Below, piece after piece: positions 62,401-64,000 of a stretch of DNA of 64,000 nucleotides. The DNA is from Mnemiopsis leidyi (taxonomy: Eukaryota > Ctenophora > Tentaculata > Lobata > Bolinopsidae), in contig JH154139.1 of NCBI GenBank assembly GCA_000226015.1, positions 272,786 to 336,785 on the forward strand, read 5' to 3'. The notes below the pieces were generated by a model. The model did not search any database. It had not been told where the DNA came from and saw nothing but the letters and a program-made list of their open reading frames with translations. Position 1 is the stretch's first letter, and the number at the start of each line of letters is the position of its first letter. The position numbers and the translations under genes were made by a program.

Positions 62401-62961
62401 CAAACATAGCTAAAAGGAAGTGGATACATTTATGTCAACCATATTCTGTGGGAAATTTAAACCTGAATTCACAAGAATTTCACCTATAATCCTTCTGCGA
62501 TAGATTGTAAAATAGATTCCCTGACAGACAGAATCCCTAATGCGGATAATAATGAAAATAAGTGATTCGTTAAGGGATATAGTCTGAAAACAGCCAACCG
62601 TCACCATAACCCTAATCTTAACTCTAAATTGAGTCAGTTAGAGATTCTTGTTGTTAGAGATGCTAGATTTCTATCTCCCTTATCAAATCTTATTTACTTA
62701 ACGATCCCGATTCACAAGTTATTAATCTTTTAAGATGAGAAACGTAAAAACTGGTAAATTTCGAAGAAATAAAATTAACATTAAATTTACATCTAAAAAA
62801 TCAAACGGTTGTTTACACCAATATGGTCTTTTTTTTAAATCAAATGGACAGGTCCTAAACTGTTGATAAAAATTTTTCTGAAAAAGACAACTGTTGACTG
62901 CACTTATAGATTTACTTACTAAGTACCCGCGAATATTTGCGGTAAATTTTCCTGATGCCAT
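53471..62961 (-). CDS. AMT: Aminomethyltransferase (glycine cleavage system T protein)
   Basis: Nine exons in phase: 62920-62961, 60647-60775, 60097-60181, 59130-59293, 55071-55152, 54647-54789, 54191-54374, 53788-53949 and 53471-53652, giving 390 residues (human about 403). The enzyme moves the methylene group from the aminomethyl-lipoyl H protein to tetrahydrofolate and releases ammonia, in mitochondria. Family blocks seen in order: [99 protein letters not shown] and VTSGSPSPC. The first exon is inferred from a GTAAGT donor in phase 0; its 14 residues ([14 protein letters not shown]) are basic and lack acids, like a mitochondrial presequence. The acceptor at 60181 was chosen because it restores the family spacing between SHLHTR and FDVSHM. 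The 4 kb intron (55153-59129) contains a protease gene on the other strand. Confidence 0.93.
55345..55365. repeat. Poly-C run in an AMT intron
   Basis: An uninterrupted run of cytosines in otherwise AT-rich intron sequence, followed by CTCCC. Such runs are prone to length errors in assembly. Confidence 0.7.
56177..58589 (+). CDS. Secreted S1-family serine protease with SRCR-like domain
   Basis: Two clear exons, 56519-56647 and 57096-58589, give 540 residues; an ATG at 56177-56179 directly before a GTAGGT donor is the best candidate start and would add Met alone. The signal peptide ([17 protein letters not shown]) is followed by the activation site R/ILNGEDA. The chymotrypsin fold has His70 (TAAHC), Asp121 (NDIAL) and Ser229 (GDSGGPL), all present, so it should be active. 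Disulphide partners C42-C58 and C168-C182 are kept. C191 is Tyr and C220 is missing, and the residue at position 189 is His, so trypsin-like specificity is not expected. Residues of about 290-395 match an SRCR domain weakly ([20 protein letters not shown]). The cysteine-containing tail of about 140 residues is unrecognised. The gene lies wholly inside an AMT intron, on the opposite strand. Confidence 0.85.
56918..57089. repeat. 43-base minisatellite, four copies
   Basis: Four copies of CTCAATGAAAAGACAAAATA plus AAAGAAGCTAAATAAAACCAAAT, with few differences. The array fills the 3' part of the protease intron and ends six bases before the exon at 57096. The unit boundary AAATCTC matches the acceptor AAATCTCCAG. 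Confidence 0.9.
59400..60096. other. AMT intron sequence
   Basis: Part of the intron between AMT exons 60097-60181 and 59130-59293. No gene or repeat was recognised apart from short unsupported frames. A short direct repeat of AAAGTAGATGG lies near 60060. Confidence 0.5.
60294..60645. repeat. 32-base minisatellite, eleven copies
   Basis: Eleven tandem copies of a 32-base unit (CACAGAGTGATAACGATATC plus AGAGATAACAAA), differing at one to four positions. The array fills most of the AMT intron between 60181 and 60647. Its right end is the 5' splice site of the exon at 60647 (minus strand), whose intronic sequence GTTTGTTATC is itself the start of the repeat unit. Confidence 0.95.
61081..61800. 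repeat. Imperfect inverted-repeat element
   Basis: The segment 61204-61374 is the inverse of 61626-61795 at moderate identity, sharing GGACCTGACCTTTGGTAGCC and a conserved flank with CGGCGACT at the outer ends; the spacer is about 250 bases. A third, partial copy of the inner part (AATGAACGGAATGAA) lies at about 61110-61180 in the same orientation as the left arm. It is probably an old non-autonomous DNA element or two oppositely inserted members of one family. It lies in the first AMT intron. Confidence 0.7.
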
Positions 62962-63278
62962 AACTTAATTTGGAGTGTCCTCGCATACCCAGCAATTGGA
63001 ATGACCGCATAACAAATTATAGGCATTAAAGCCTAACGAAAGAACTTTGGTCCGTCAAATTTTAGACAACCAAACCAGCAAACAATTACGTACACAAAAT
63101 TTCTTAAACAGAGTTTATGGATCTATTGTGGTGTTTTACTCCAAGGGTGCAAAACTTGCTCTGAAATCTGGTCATATTCCGCAACTCTCCATGGGCCAGT
63201 GGGACTATAATATAAGTTATCACAAACTCAAGCATGATTCTACCTCAACTTAGAACTTATGCACGCTATTTTCCGGCG

Positions 63279-63660
63279 TCGTGGCTCATTGGCTAACACC
63301 TTGGCCCGGCGATCTGAAGGTCACTGGTTCGAGCCCCGCTAGTGGCACGTTCTATACATCAGATTTCTTGCTTGCAAGATCCGGTCAGTCTACCAAGCTG
63401 TGATTGGTACAGGGTCTTTGACCTTGGGAAGTATGCTTGGTGGATCACCGTGACGGGTATCCCATACCTGTATAGGTATGTGCTGAAATTGGACTAAGAC
63501 CTGGACATCCGAGGTTAAAATCCTCAGGCACATGTAATTGTGTGGTTTAGCGTATATCTGTGTAAAAGCAGATTCGCTCATGGTGTCGGGCACACTATCA
63601 GCCTTGGAGGATGTCATCAAAAAACCGCCGATAATTAACCTAGGTGGTGACTATTCCGAG
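63279..63660 (+). mobile_element. tRNA-derived SINE (candidate)
   Basis: Box A-like TGGCTCATTGGC and a perfect box B (GGTTCGAGCCC) are about 40 bases apart. The two ends do not pair as an acceptor stem, so this is not an intact tRNA gene. About 300 bases of non-tRNA body follow, with short inner repeats. It lies upstream of the AMT start. Confidence 0.55.
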
Positions 63661-63851
63661 GGTGGCGTGGTGTATGCTTTGCTTTTTTTATTTTCCAAAT
63701 AGACATGTGTTACCGGTAATGAAAAAAAATGCAGATTAGTCCGCTTCTGCTATATTTTCTTTAAAGCGACAACTTGTTATAAAATCTTTTTCCCGAAAGA
63801 ACCAAATTTCTATCTTTCTTACCTACTTTTCTCATAGAAACACATTTTATC

Positions 63852-64000
63852 CACTCACTCACTCACTCACTCACTCACTCACTCACTCACTCACTCACTC
63901 ACTCACTCACTCACTCACTCACTCACTCACTCACTCACTCACTCACTCACTCACTCACTCACTCACTCACTCACTCACTCACTCACTCACTCACTCACTC
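63852..64000. repeat. ACTC tetranucleotide microsatellite
   Basis: About 37 uninterrupted copies of ACTC run to the end of the window and may continue beyond it. No interruption is seen, so the array is probably young or homogenised. Confidence 0.98.

Noticed and set aside
63279-63352. Functional tRNA gene
   Set aside because: Box A and box B are good but the ends do not pair as an acceptor stem; a SINE head explains it better.
63852-64000. Telomeric repeat
   Set aside because: The unit is ACTC, not TTAGGG or a known telomere unit; it is a microsatellite.

Overview
This window is nuclear DNA from an animal. It is AT-rich and its genes are split by GT-AG introns, mostly 0.1 to 1 kb long. The proteins are metazoan: an SLC22 transporter, an MCTP-type C2/transmembrane protein, mitochondrial aminomethyltransferase, a three-RRM protein of the A1CF/RBM46/RBM47 group, and a TEX26-like protein. 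The compact introns suggest an invertebrate. I cannot name the phylum. There are two assembly gaps (34564-34563+930, i.e. 34564-35493, and 45890-45904). The gene models below were built by matching exon frames, splice sites and intron phases by eye; no transcript data were available.

Layout. 1-7.3 kb: no gene seen, one tRNA-like SINE candidate. 7.3-10.5 kb (+): SLC22-family transporter. 11.9-13.3 kb (+): short TEX26-like protein. 13.8-14.5 kb (-): three-exon secreted acidic peptide, convergent with the TEX26-like gene. 14.9-15.4 kb: relic of a non-LTR retrotransposon. 16.2-22.5 kb (+): a multi-exon gene I do not recognise, whose best 3' exon ends in the CaaX box CSIM. 22.5-25.9 kb: no gene seen. 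26.0-34.3 kb (-): RNA-binding protein in 11 exons, with a minisatellite and a gap at its 5' end. 35.6-41.5 kb: no gene seen, several CACGTG motifs. 41.5-51.2 kb (-): MCTP gene in 19 exons, with an extra C2 cassette and a 1.8-1.9 kb block present twice around a 15-N gap. 53.5-63.0 kb (-): AMT in nine exons, with a serine protease gene on the opposite strand inside its 4 kb intron. 61-64 kb: inverted-repeat element, tRNA-like SINE and a long ACTC microsatellite.

The genes belong to unrelated pathways and do not look like a functional cluster. The structural oddities are more informative: three minisatellites that each touch a splice junction, a fold-back SINE that differs between the two copies of the MCTP block, the nested protease with a concerted loss of a family disulphide, and the unrecognised CaaX gene.
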